Below, one piece after another: positions 1 through 6,044 of a DNA stretch of 6,841 bases (position 1 is the stretch's first letter; every line of letters starts with the position of its first letter). The DNA is from an uncultured Collinsella sp. (GTDB taxonomy: Bacteria > Actinomycetota > Coriobacteriia > Coriobacteriales > Coriobacteriaceae). The position numbers were made by a program, and so were the translations under genes. Where the stretch lies: NCBI GenBank assembly GCA_900553215.1, contig USCJ01000074.1:1-6841 (forward strand), read 5' to 3'. The notes under the pieces were generated by a model, which saw only the letters and a program-made list of their open reading frames with translations, ran no database searches and was not told where the DNA came from.

Positions 1-1395
1 GCGGGCGCCATAGACGTCAACGACATCGCGCGCGTACATGCCCAGCGCAATGCCGCAGGCCCAAGCTGCGCCCAGACCGCTCATCTCGTCATTGCTCGCA
101 ATGCGGATGGGCGAGCCGACCAAGTCGCTCTCAAACTGCATCAGGTACGCGTCACGCGTGGGGCCGCCGTCAACACGAAGCTCGGCCAGTGCGGCGCCCG
201 AATCCTCGACCATCGCATCAATGACGTCGAAGATCTGATAGGCGATCGACTCATCGGCGGCCTTTACGAACTCCGCGCGGCCCGTGGTGCGCGTCATGCC
301 AAAGACGCAGCCCTCGGCATCACTTGCCCAGTGCGGCGCACCCAGGCCGGTAAACGCCGGCACAAAGTAGACGCGGCTCGCCGGATTGGCGGCGTAGCAC
401 AGGTCGGTGACCTCCTCGGGGTTGTTGATGAGCTCCAGGTCGTCGCGCAGCCAGGTCTTGACGGCGCCGGCGTAGCTCACGTTGCCCTCGAGCACATACT
501 CGGTCACGCCATCCATACGCCATGCAAGCGAGCTCGAAAGCCCGTGCGAGCTGGCGACAAACTCGTCGCCGACGTTCATCATGACCGAGCTGCCGGTGCC
601 ATAGGTCGCCTTGGCCATGCCGCGGCTGTGGCAGCCTTGCGCAAACAGGGCCGCATGGCTGTCGCCCAGCACGCCGTGCACCGGCACGGGGGCCGGCAAA
701 AAGCCGCCCAGGTCCGTTGTGCCGAACAGGCCGTCGGAATCGGTCACCTGCGGCAAGCAGGCCGGATCGATGCCAAAGGCCTCGCACACCGGCTCGCTCC
801 AGCAGCCACGGCGCAGGTCGAAGAGCTGCGTGCGGCTGGCATTGGACCAGTCGCAGCGGAACTCCGCGCCGCCCGTGAGCGTCCAGACCACCCAAGCATC
901 GATGGTGCCCAGACACAGCTCGCCCGCCGCCGCGGCCTCGGCAGCCGCGGGAACGTTCGCGAGGATCCAAGTCATCTTGCCCGCCGGGTAGTAGGGCGAG
1001 AGCACCAGACCCGTCGTGTCACGCACCAGCTCGGCCACGCCTTCGCGCGCAGCCAGCTCGTCGCACAGCTCGCGGGCGCGGGCGCACTGCCACACCACGG
1101 CATCGCACAGCGGCTCGCCCGTCGTGCGGCTCCAGGCAACGGTGGTCTCGCGCTGGTTGGAAATGCCAACGCCGGCGACGTCGGCCGGATCGACCCCGGT
1201 CTCCTCCACCACGGTGCGTGCCACAGCCAGCACGTTGGCGGCGATCTCGGCCGGGTCATGGCTCACCCAGCCGGCCTCGTTGACAATCTGGCGATGCGAG
1301 CGATCGGCGCGATGGATCAGATGGCCGCCCTCGTCCACCAGCAGCGCCTTAGTACCCTGTGTGGACTGATCGATTCCGATGATGTATTTGCTCAT
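1..1395 (-). CDS. FGGY-family carbohydrate kinase, GlpK-like (candidate D-apulose kinase), C-terminus cut by window edge
   Basis: This is a cytosolic ATP-dependent sugar or polyol kinase. 465 residues are visible and the family norm is about 500, so only the end is missing. The ATG at 1395 has an AGGAGAG ribosome site 5 nt upstream. The N-terminal actin-like domain opens with the phosphate-binding loop IGIDQSTQGTK (residues 6-16). The resemblance is closest to glycerol kinase: NQRETT (80-85), VVWQ (100-103), SPYY (133-136), GVLGDSHAALF (from 241, catalytic base D245), YGTGSS (265-270), FTGLGAPHW and the ATP-site DGGP (409-412). Aligned to E. coli GlpK, the glycerol contacts Arg83, Glu84, Trp103, Tyr135 and Asp245 are kept (here R82, E83, W102, Y135, D245), but Gln246 and Phe270 become S246 and S270. 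It is last in an operon with a sugar isomerase and a split transketolase, 142 bp after the latter. That context argues against plain glycerol and for a ketose made by the isomerase. Kinase family is certain; substrate is inferred. Confidence 0.93.
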   Translation of the reverse strand, partial: MSKYIIGIDQSTQGTKALLVDEGGHLIHRADRSHRQIVNEAGWVSHDPAEIAANVLAVARTVVEETGVDPADVAGVGISNQRETTVAWSRTTGEPLCDAVVWQCARARELCDELAAREGVAELVRDTTGLVLSPYYPAGKMTWILANVPAAAEAAAAGELCLGTIDAWVVWTLTGGAEFRCDWSNASRTQLFDLRRGCWSEPVCEAFGIDPACLPQVTDSDGLFGTTDLGGFLPAPVPVHGVLGDSHAALFAQGCHSRGMAKATYGTGSSVMMNVGDEFVASSHGLSSSLAWRMDGVTEYVLEGNVSYAGAVKTWLRDDLELINNPEEVTDLCYAANPASRVYFVPAFTGLGAPHWASDAEGCVFGMTRTTGRAEFVKAADESIAYQIFDVIDAMVEDSGAALAELRVDGGPTRDAYLMQFESDLVGSPIRIASNDEMSGLGAAWACGIALGMYARDVVDVYGAR

Positions 1396-1507
1396 GTACT
1401 CTCCTGTCTCCCCCGTCGATTCAAAACTAAAACCCGACGGACAAGGAGCGAGTGGCCGACCGGCTCATGAGAGCGCAGCCGGCCTGCTCAGAATTCAACC
1501 TAAAAGG

Positions 1508-1538
1508 ATTGGTGCAAACCTGTCCCCGATGCACCAAT
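1508..1538 (-). repeat. Hairpin with REP-like GGGGACAGG loop between transketolase and kinase genes
   Basis: A perfect 9-bp inverted repeat (ATTGGTGCA at 1508-1516, TGCACCAAT at 1530-1538) surrounds a 13-nt loop that reads GGGGACAGG on the minus strand. It begins inside the stop codon of the C-terminal transketolase gene. On the transcript it is followed by CCUUUUAGG, a U-run too short for a convincing terminator, so it could be a weak attenuator, an mRNA 3'-end stabiliser or a dispersed palindrome. GGGGACAGG resembles motifs I know from REP-like palindromes that accompany Y1/RAYT transposases, but one copy cannot prove this. The rest of the 142-bp gap holds only a 6-bp stem (1460-1465 with 1477-1482) and the kinase ribosome site. 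Confidence 0.55.
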
Positions 1539-2479
1539 TACTCTGCGGGAAGGAACTCGGCGACCGTCTTGGCGATTCCCTCGCCCGTCAGGCCGTAGTG
1601 CGCAAAGACCTCGGGGCTCGTGCCGGTGATGACCGGCGCGTCGGGCAGGGAGAGGCACTTGACCGGACGCGGGCAATGCTCGCCCACCACCTGCGCGACC
1701 ATAGAGCCCAGGCCGCCGAAGGGGCTGTGTTCCTCGACGGTCACGACGGCGCGCGTGGCACCGGCGGCCTCAATCACGGCCTCGGCGTCAAGCGGCTTGA
1801 CGCAATACATGTCGAGCACCGTCGCCGAGATGCCCTGCTCGGTCAGCAGGTCGGCGGCGTCCACGGCATGGCGGACCATCTCACCGGTGGCGACAAGCGT
1901 CACATCGGTGCCGCGACGCACCCAGGTGGCGCGATCCATCTGGAACGGGCACTCGCCCTCGGCGTACACGTCCTCCACCGGGTTGCGCCCCACGCGGATG
2001 TAGGCCGGCTTGTTGTCGGCTACCAGGGCGCGCACGAGCTCGGCGGTCTGGAAGCGGTCGCTCGGCAGATACACGCGCATGTTGGGAATCGCGCTCATAG
2101 CGGCGATATCCTGCGCGGAGTGATGGCTCATGCCCAAGGCGCCGTAGGACACGCCGCCCGAGATGCCGATGAGCTTGACGTTGGTGTTGGAGTACGAGAC
2201 GTCGACCTTGCACTGCTCATACGAGCGCGTGGTCACAAAGGACGCCGGCGAGGCGGCCCAGGCCTTCTTGCCGCACGAAGCCATGCCGGCGGCGATGCTC
2301 ACCAGGTCCTGCTCGGCGATGCCGACCTCGACGGACTGCTGGGGATACTGATCAAAGAACGGCGTGAGCGACGCGGAGCCGCGGGAGTCGGAGCACAGGA
2401 CGACGATGTCCTTATCGGTCTTCGCGGCCTCGAGCAGCGTGTCGCAGATAACCTTGCGATTGGCGATCTTGTTAGCCAT
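1538..2479 (-). CDS. Transketolase, C-terminal subunit (pyrimidine-binding plus C-terminal domains)
   Basis: This 313-residue protein is the second half of a split thiamine-diphosphate transketolase; with the product of the upstream gene it forms the active enzyme, which moves a two-carbon ketol group between sugar phosphates. The Pyr domain (about 4-170) includes DSRGS (31-35), the cofactor-activating glutamate in VGIAEQDLV (E56), FVTTRSYEQ (81-89) and the HHSAQD motif (119-124). The transketolase C-terminal domain follows (about 188-310: VTLVATGEMV, VLDMYCVKPLD, VVTVEEHSPFGGLGS). The ATG at 2479 is chosen because AAGGAGG lies 6 nt upstream and the protein then starts at the conserved domain; the frame stays open back to 2587 but that stretch overlaps the upstream gene and looks like nothing known. 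The 8-nt overlap with the N-terminal subunit suggests translational coupling and equal dosage. Being linked to an isomerase and a kinase, it may be a substrate-specific transketolase (AptB-like, apulose-4-phosphate) rather than the housekeeping pentose-phosphate enzyme. Confidence 0.95.
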   Translation of the reverse strand: MANKIANRKVICDTLLEAAKTDKDIVVLCSDSRGSASLTPFFDQYPQQSVEVGIAEQDLVSIAAGMASCGKKAWAASPASFVTTRSYEQCKVDVSYSNTNVKLIGISGGVSYGALGMSHHSAQDIAAMSAIPNMRVYLPSDRFQTAELVRALVADNKPAYIRVGRNPVEDVYAEGECPFQMDRATWVRRGTDVTLVATGEMVRHAVDAADLLTEQGISATVLDMYCVKPLDAEAVIEAAGATRAVVTVEEHSPFGGLGSMVAQVVGEHCPRPVKCLSLPDAPVITGTSPEVFAHYGLTGEGIAKTVAEFLPAE

Positions 2480-3308
2480 TGATGGCCTCCTTATGGGCAG
2501 CGAAATCGGCGATGATCTGGGCATATTCCTCATCGTTGGGCAAGTGATGATGCCAGGCGGCCTTGTCCTCCATAACGGGCGAGCCATAGCCCTTCACCGT
2601 GTTGAGGATGATGACCGTGGGCTTACCCTTGGTCTCGGCGGCCAGCGTCAGCGCGGCGTCGATGGCCTGGACGTCGTTGCCCGGAATGGAGAGCACGTTC
2701 CAGCCGAAGGCGGCCCAGCGCTCCTCCTGCGAATCCTGCTTCATGACGTCCTCGGTGCTGCCGCTGATCTGCAGGCGGTTGCGGTCCACGAGCGCGCACA
2801 GGTTATCGAGCTGGTAGTTGCCACCGCTCATGGCGCCTTCCCAGACCGAGCCCTCGGCAAGCTCGCCGTCGCCCATGATGGTGCAGACGCGGTAGTCGCG
2901 GCCGTCCATCTTGCCGGCAAGCGCCATGCCGACGGCCACGGGCAGGCCATGGCCCAGCGAGCCGGAGTTCATCTCGATGCCCTTGAGCTTGTTGTTGGGG
3001 TGACCGATGTAGGGGCTGCCGAACTTGGAGAAGCGGGCCTTGACGTCGTCGAGGTCCAGATAGCCCTCGTGGCACAGCACCGCGTAGTAGGCTTCCATGG
3101 CGTGGCCCTTAGAGAGCACAAAGCGGTCGCGGTTGGGGTCGTCGACGGTCTCGGGCGAAATGTTGAGATGGTTGGCATAGAGGGTCATGAGGGCATCGAT
3201 CACCGACATGTCGCCGCCGATGTGGCCGCCGGCGCCAGCCATGATGATATCGACGCAATCGCGGCGAAGGTCCCAACGCAGGGACTCAAGCTCTTCGATA
3301 GTTGCCAT
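2472..3308 (-). CDS. Transketolase, N-terminal subunit (ThDP pyrophosphate-binding)
   Basis: This 278-residue protein is the PP domain of a split transketolase. Visible hallmarks: GAGGHIGGDMS with the conserved histidine H29, RFVLSKGHA (H69), the GSLGHGL loop (116-122) and the ThDP/metal motif beginning GDGE at 146-149 and closing with the DRN asparagine N177. A WHHH segment (252-255) sits where transketolases have an active-site histidine. The length is typical of N-terminal halves in split systems, and no Pyr domain follows in the same frame because that is the next gene. The ATG at 3308 has an AGGAGAG site about 6 nt upstream and lies 2 bp after the stop of the isomerase gene, so the three genes form one tight transcription unit. 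Family knowledge: the two subunits assemble so that ThDP sits between them. The substrate cannot be read from sequence alone; context suggests a specialised AptA-like apulose-4-phosphate transketolase. Confidence 0.95.
   Translation of the reverse strand: MATIEELESLRWDLRRDCVDIIMAGAGGHIGGDMSVIDALMTLYANHLNISPETVDDPNRDRFVLSKGHAMEAYYAVLCHEGYLDLDDVKARFSKFGSPYIGHPNNKLKGIEMNSGSLGHGLPVAVGMALAGKMDGRDYRVCTIMGDGELAEGSVWEGAMSGGNYQLDNLCALVDRNRLQISGSTEDVMKQDSQEERWAAFGWNVLSIPGNDVQAIDAALTLAAETKGKPTVIILNTVKGYGSPVMEDKAAWHHHLPNDEEYAQIIADFAAHKEAING
2486..2492 (-). promoter_or_regulatory. Ribosome binding site setting the start of the C-terminal transketolase gene
   Basis: AAGGAGG on the minus strand lies 6 nt before the ATG at 2479 and inside the last codons of the N-terminal subunit gene. 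It fixes the start there, not at the open-frame start at 2587, and fits reinitiation by ribosomes finishing the upstream gene. Confidence 0.8.
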
Positions 3309-3310
3309 TT

Positions 3311-4711
3311 CTACTCTCCTCGCAGGTAGGCTTTGACGTCTTCTTCAATCGGGTCGTATAGGTCGGGCTGGATGCCAATGTATTTGCACGCCTCGTAGAG
3401 CACCGGCACCACGTTGGCGTGAATGGCGACGCAGTGGTGGATGTAGGGGCCCTCGACGATCTTGGCCTCGAGGCGCTTGAGGTTGTCGACCTCAACCCAC
3501 AGATAGGTGCCCATGCCGGCCGGCCCGTCGATGCCGCGAGCGTTGCCGAGCAGCAGCGAATACTCGCCGTTGTCGCCATCAAAGCGGGCAAGGGTGAGGT
3601 CGCCGTGCTTGGCCTCGGCCGTCAGCGCACCGGGGTGACCGAAAGCCAGCGGATAGGTGAGCTTAGGCTTGACGGCCGCGCAGCTGCAGGGCCAGGGGCC
3701 GCAGTGCTGCAGCAGCTCGCCGTTCTCGTTATCGGGATGGCGCACGGTCCAGTCGGCGAACATGCCGCGGTGACGGCCCAGGTCGGCGGCCTCGACCATC
3801 AGCGCGGTAATGGCGCCGTGGATATCGGTCTCGCACACGACGGGGATACCCATCTCATTGAGGATGGCGTTGGCGGCGCAGGGCATAATGCCCAGCTCGT
3901 CCTGCAGGGCGTTCCAGCACTGGATGGCGCCGGCGTTGCAGCCGTACTTCTCGACCAGGCGCTTCATGGCGATAGCAAGCCCTGCGACCGCGGGGACCTT
4001 GTCCTCGGGGATGCAGATCTCAAAGCTGTCGCGAATGTGGTCGAGCATGGCGGCCATGGCCTGCTCGTCGGTCTGGGCGTCGCGCACGGCCTGAACAAGT
4101 TCGGTCATGGGGATAGGCGAAAGCTGAATATTGAACTTCTCGAGCAGCTCGCCCTCGTTGCACATAGTGGACCAGAAGTCGAACGGACGGGTGGCCATCT
4201 GCAGGATGCGAGCGTGCTTGAAGGTCTTGACCACGTTGCACACGGCCAGGAAGTCCCAGACGCCGCGCTCGAACTCGGGATCGGTCAGGCGGCAGTTGGT
4301 CATATAGGTAAAGGGAACCTGGAAGCGGCGCAGGACCTTGCCGGTGGCGAACAGGCCGCACTGGCTATCGCGCAGGCGGGTGCCGTCGGGCTCGGGGCGC
4401 TCGTCGCGCGGGCCCCACAGCAGCACGGGCAGGCCGAGCTCACGGGCAAGGCGGGCGCAAACGTACTCGGTGCCAAAGTTGGCGTGGCACAGCATGATGC
4501 CGTCGACGCCCTCGGCGCGGAACTTCTTGACGATAGGCTCGATATGGCTGTCGTCAAACAGCAGGCCCTCGTCGTTAATGTCGTCGATGTCCACAATGTC
4601 GACGCCGATCTCGCGCAGGCGATCAGCCGTCAGGCCGCGATACTTGATCGCGTCCGGCGCGCTAAAAATACTGCGGCGCGTGGGCACAAAGCCGAGCTTG
4701 ATCTTATCCAT
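3311..4711 (-). CDS. L-fucose/L-arabinose isomerase superfamily sugar isomerase (candidate D-apiose or pentose isomerase)
   Basis: This 466-residue cytosolic aldose-ketose isomerase is the first gene of the operon. The Rossmann-like N-terminal half shows the family start (IKLGFVPTRRS, 4-14), GIMLCHANFG (71-80) and LLWGPRDE (97-104). The C-terminal half holds IQCWNALQDELGIMPC (263-278), GIPVVCETDIHGA (288-300), FADW (318-321), LLQHCG (333-338) and IHHCVAIHANV (424-434). Likely metal ligands, by analogy with FucI, are E294, D320 and H425 or H426; this is motif matching, not an alignment. It is clearly shorter than E. coli FucI (591 aa) and somewhat shorter than AraA (about 500 aa), so it belongs to a FucI-like subgroup of uncertain substrate. 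The ATG at 4711 follows a GGGAGG site by 6 nt. The promoter region in front carries repeated TAAAC boxes, so it is probably the LacI-controlled first gene. Candidate reactions: D-apiose to D-apulose, D-arabinose to D-ribulose, or another pentose. Confidence 0.9.
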   Translation of the reverse strand: MDKIKLGFVPTRRSIFSAPDAIKYRGLTADRLREIGVDIVDIDDINDEGLLFDDSHIEPIVKKFRAEGVDGIMLCHANFGTEYVCARLARELGLPVLLWGPRDERPEPDGTRLRDSQCGLFATGKVLRRFQVPFTYMTNCRLTDPEFERGVWDFLAVCNVVKTFKHARILQMATRPFDFWSTMCNEGELLEKFNIQLSPIPMTELVQAVRDAQTDEQAMAAMLDHIRDSFEICIPEDKVPAVAGLAIAMKRLVEKYGCNAGAIQCWNALQDELGIMPCAANAILNEMGIPVVCETDIHGAITALMVEAADLGRHRGMFADWTVRHPDNENGELLQHCGPWPCSCAAVKPKLTYPLAFGHPGALTAEAKHGDLTLARFDGDNGEYSLLLGNARGIDGPAGMGTYLWVEVDNLKRLEAKIVEGPYIHHCVAIHANVVPVLYEACKYIGIQPDLYDPIEEDVKAYLRGE

Positions 4712-4731
4712 GTACGTCCTCCCCTAGTCAC

Positions 4732-4866
4732 ATGTTCAGTAAACAGACGCTTGTTACGTTTTGTTCTGTTTACTAAATGTTTTACTATTCTGTTTAGAAG
4801 TTTAGCGCGAAATACTCGTAGGAGGTAGATAAATCAGCCTAAACGGTATGTAAACAAACTGAACAT
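4732..4866 (-). promoter_or_regulatory. Promoter/operator region of the isomerase-transketolase-kinase operon
   Basis: This AT-rich stretch contrasts with the GC-rich genes and contains six TAAAC/GTTTA boxes (4740, 4768, 4792, 4800, 4840, 4851). Two form a perfect 10-bp inverted repeat, AGTAAACAGA (4738-4747) and TCTGTTTACT (4765-4774). TTCTGTTTA also recurs in direct orientation 24 bp apart (4764 and 4788). The 18-bp TTTACTATTCTGTTTAGA (4781-4798) recurs exactly, inverted, in front of the regulator gene (6054-6071). A second inverted pair is ATGTTCAGT (4732-4740) with ACTGAACAT (4858-4866). These are the likely binding sites of the adjacent LacI protein. I found no convincing -35/-10 pair; TTTACA...TATCTA with a 17-bp spacer is only a weak candidate. 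Confidence 0.7.
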
Positions 4867-4877
4867 ACAAGGAGAAC

Positions 4878-4907
4878 AAAAAGAGGGCCCCGAAGGACCC
4901 CCTTTTT
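4878..4907 (-). terminator. Intrinsic terminator of the LacI-family regulator gene
   Basis: As minus-strand RNA this 30-nt segment folds into an uninterrupted 13-bp stem (five A-U pairs, then six G-C pairs and two G-U wobbles) capped by a UUCG tetraloop closed by C-G, and ends in UUUUU. It starts 62 nt past the regulator stop codon. The wobbles become A-C mismatches on the plus strand, so it is best suited to minus-strand transcription. It separates the regulator transcript from the catabolic operon. Confidence 0.88.
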
Positions 4908-4929
4908 GAATAGGGTTGTTTTTACTGCC

Positions 4930-4954
4930 CTCGCGCGCTTTGACGCGCCGCGAG
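4930..4954 (-). other. GC-rich hairpin between regulator stop and terminator
   Basis: CTCGCG (4930-4935) plus CGC pairs with GCG plus CGCGAG (4949-4954), leaving a single-base bulge and a 6-nt loop. There is no U-run, so it is probably an mRNA 3'-end structure helping the terminator just downstream, or simply GC-rich chance. Confidence 0.4.
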
Positions 4955-4969
4955 CGATGCTGCCTTCGC

Positions 4970-5980
4970 TTAGATTTCACGCACGCTCTGGCGCTCGACA
5001 AAATAGGTCGACACGGCCGTTTTGCAGGTATAGCTCTTGGGATTGCGGATGTTGCCCACCAGGCGGCGCACCGCGATCTCGCCCACCTCGTGCTTGGGAA
5101 CGTGCACCGTGGTGAGCGGCGGGTTGGAAAAGGCGCCCAAAGACAGATCGTCAAAGCCGATGATCGAGACATCCTCGGGCACGCGAATACCGTGCTCGTT
5201 GAGCGCGCGCATGGCACCCACGGCGAGCACGTCGTTTTCGGCAAAGAAAGCCGTTGGCAGATCCTCGCGCGAGGAATTGTCGAGCCACGCGCCCATATCG
5301 CGATAAGCGCCCTCGAGCGTGGTGCCCAGCGTGACGCGCCATGCCGGATTGGCCTCGAGGCTCGCATCCTCAAGCGCTTGGCGATAGCCGCGCTCGCGGT
5401 CCTTAAAGTTGCGGATGCGAAGGTCGCCCGCCAGATAGCCGATTTGCTTGTGACCTTTCTCGATAAGGTAGTCCACAGCGCGCAGTACCGAATCGGTGTT
5501 GGCAATGACCACGGCATCAAAGTATTGACGATCGCTCCAGCCGTCGAGCACGATCAGGTGAGCGGCAGCGTTGGCAAACAAGGCGTAGTCTTCCTCACCC
5601 AGCTCGGTACCCATCAGCACGATAGCAGCGGACGGATCGGCGATCAGGCCCTCGACCTGCGGACGTACGGCGTCAAGATCGCTAAAGTCGAGCGAAACAA
5701 AGCTCGTGCTCATGCCGTGGCGACGCGCCTGGCGCTCCACGCCCTCAATAACCGCGGGGTGAAAGGTGCTCTCATCCAGGATGGCGCCCGTCTTGCGCGC
5801 AAGCACAAACTGGATGCTCTCGAGCTGCGTCGACTGCTGATAGCCGAGCGACTGCGCGCACTCCAGGATGACCTTGGCGGTCTCCTCGCTCACGCTGCGC
5901 TTGCGGTTGAGCGCGTTGGACACGGTTGCAGGCGAAAAACCGGTGATGCGGCTGATCTCACGAACACTTGCTTTGGCCAT
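4970..5980 (-). CDS. LacI-family transcriptional regulator
   Basis: This 336-residue cytosolic DNA-binding protein has the usual length for the family. An N-terminal LacI helix-turn-helix (about 5-27: VREISRITGFSPATVSNALN) is followed by RKRSVSEET and a hinge near 46-58, then a periplasmic-binding-protein-like effector domain. Signature stretches are VLMGTE (121-126), IGYLAGD (180-186), ERGYRQAL (196-203), FAENDVLAVGAMRAL (246-260) and VSIIGFDDL (271-279). The hinge reads YQQSTQLES, without the common P-N-x-x-A-R-x-L pattern, so its minor-groove contact may be atypical. The ATG at 5980 is preferred over an in-frame TTG at 5995 because AGGGGG lies just upstream and the protein then starts like other LacI proteins. 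The gene sits upstream of, and parallel to, the sugar operon but has its own terminator. TAAAC boxes in both promoters suggest repression of the operon and of itself, relieved by a pathway sugar. Target and effector are inferred. Confidence 0.95.
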   Translation of the reverse strand: MAKASVREISRITGFSPATVSNALNRKRSVSEETAKVILECAQSLGYQQSTQLESIQFVLARKTGAILDESTFHPAVIEGVERQARRHGMSTSFVSLDFSDLDAVRPQVEGLIADPSAAIVLMGTELGEEDYALFANAAAHLIVLDGWSDRQYFDAVVIANTDSVLRAVDYLIEKGHKQIGYLAGDLRIRNFKDRERGYRQALEDASLEANPAWRVTLGTTLEGAYRDMGAWLDNSSREDLPTAFFAENDVLAVGAMRALNEHGIRVPEDVSIIGFDDLSLGAFSNPPLTTVHVPKHEVGEIAVRRLVGNIRNPKSYTCKTAVSTYFVERQSVREI

Positions 5981-5984
5981 TGTT

Positions 5985-5990
5985 CCCCCT
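5985..5990 (-). promoter_or_regulatory. Ribosome binding site deciding the regulator start
   Basis: AGGGGG on the minus strand lies 4 nt before the ATG at 5980. The alternative TTG at 5995 would place this site inside the coding region and has no purine-rich site of its own upstream. Confidence 0.65.
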
Positions 5991-5995
5991 AGCAA

Positions 5996-6044
5996 CGGTC
6001 GTGGCGGAGCATCGCAGCTCGATGGCTCGACAACTAAACGACCG
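5996..6044 (-). other. Two-tier stem-loop in the 5' leader of the regulator mRNA
   Basis: An outer perfect 7-bp inverted repeat (CGGTCGT 5996-6002, ACGACCG 6038-6044) encloses an inner stem in which GAGCATCG (6007-6014) pairs with CGAT plus GCTC (6020-6028) around one bulged base and a 5-nt loop. On the transcript it ends 5 nt before the ribosome site. It could tune translation of the regulator or protect the 5' end. I recognise no known riboswitch. Confidence 0.4.

Noticed and set aside
1460..1482. 6-bp stem in front of the kinase gene as a riboswitch or terminator
   Set aside because: The stem is short, the loop is 11 nt, there is no U-run and it matches no riboswitch fold I know. Chance in GC-rich DNA is enough to explain it.
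2480..2587. N-terminal extension of the C-terminal transketolase subunit to 2587
   Set aside because: It would overlap the upstream subunit by 116 bp. The extra residues resemble nothing in the family, and the AAGGAGG site places the start at 2479.
1..4711. Sulfoquinovose breakdown by the sulfo-transketolase pathway
   Set aside because: That pathway also pairs an isomerase with a split transketolase, but it needs a sulfoerythrose isomerase and a reductase and has no FGGY kinase. None of the extra genes is present and a GlpK-like kinase is.
331..4828. Long plus-strand open frames of 320-470 codons (331-1470, 1379-2482, 2364-3329, 3419-4828)
   Set aside because: Each mirrors a clearly recognisable minus-strand gene. 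The translations are Ala/Gly/His/Val-rich without domains, as expected for the antisense of GC-rich coding DNA with few stop codons.
4818..4853. Plus-strand ribosome-like site AGGAGG followed by an ATG, suggesting a small divergent gene
   Set aside because: The ATG at 4849 is followed directly by a TAA stop and the spacing is far too long.
4916..5992. Plus-strand open frame of 358 codons opposite the regulator
   Set aside because: It is antisense to an unmistakable LacI-family gene and has no recognisable motif or suitable ribosome site.
5981..5995. TTG start for the LacI-family regulator at 5995
   Set aside because: It would put the ribosome site inside the gene and add five residues absent from typical LacI proteins.
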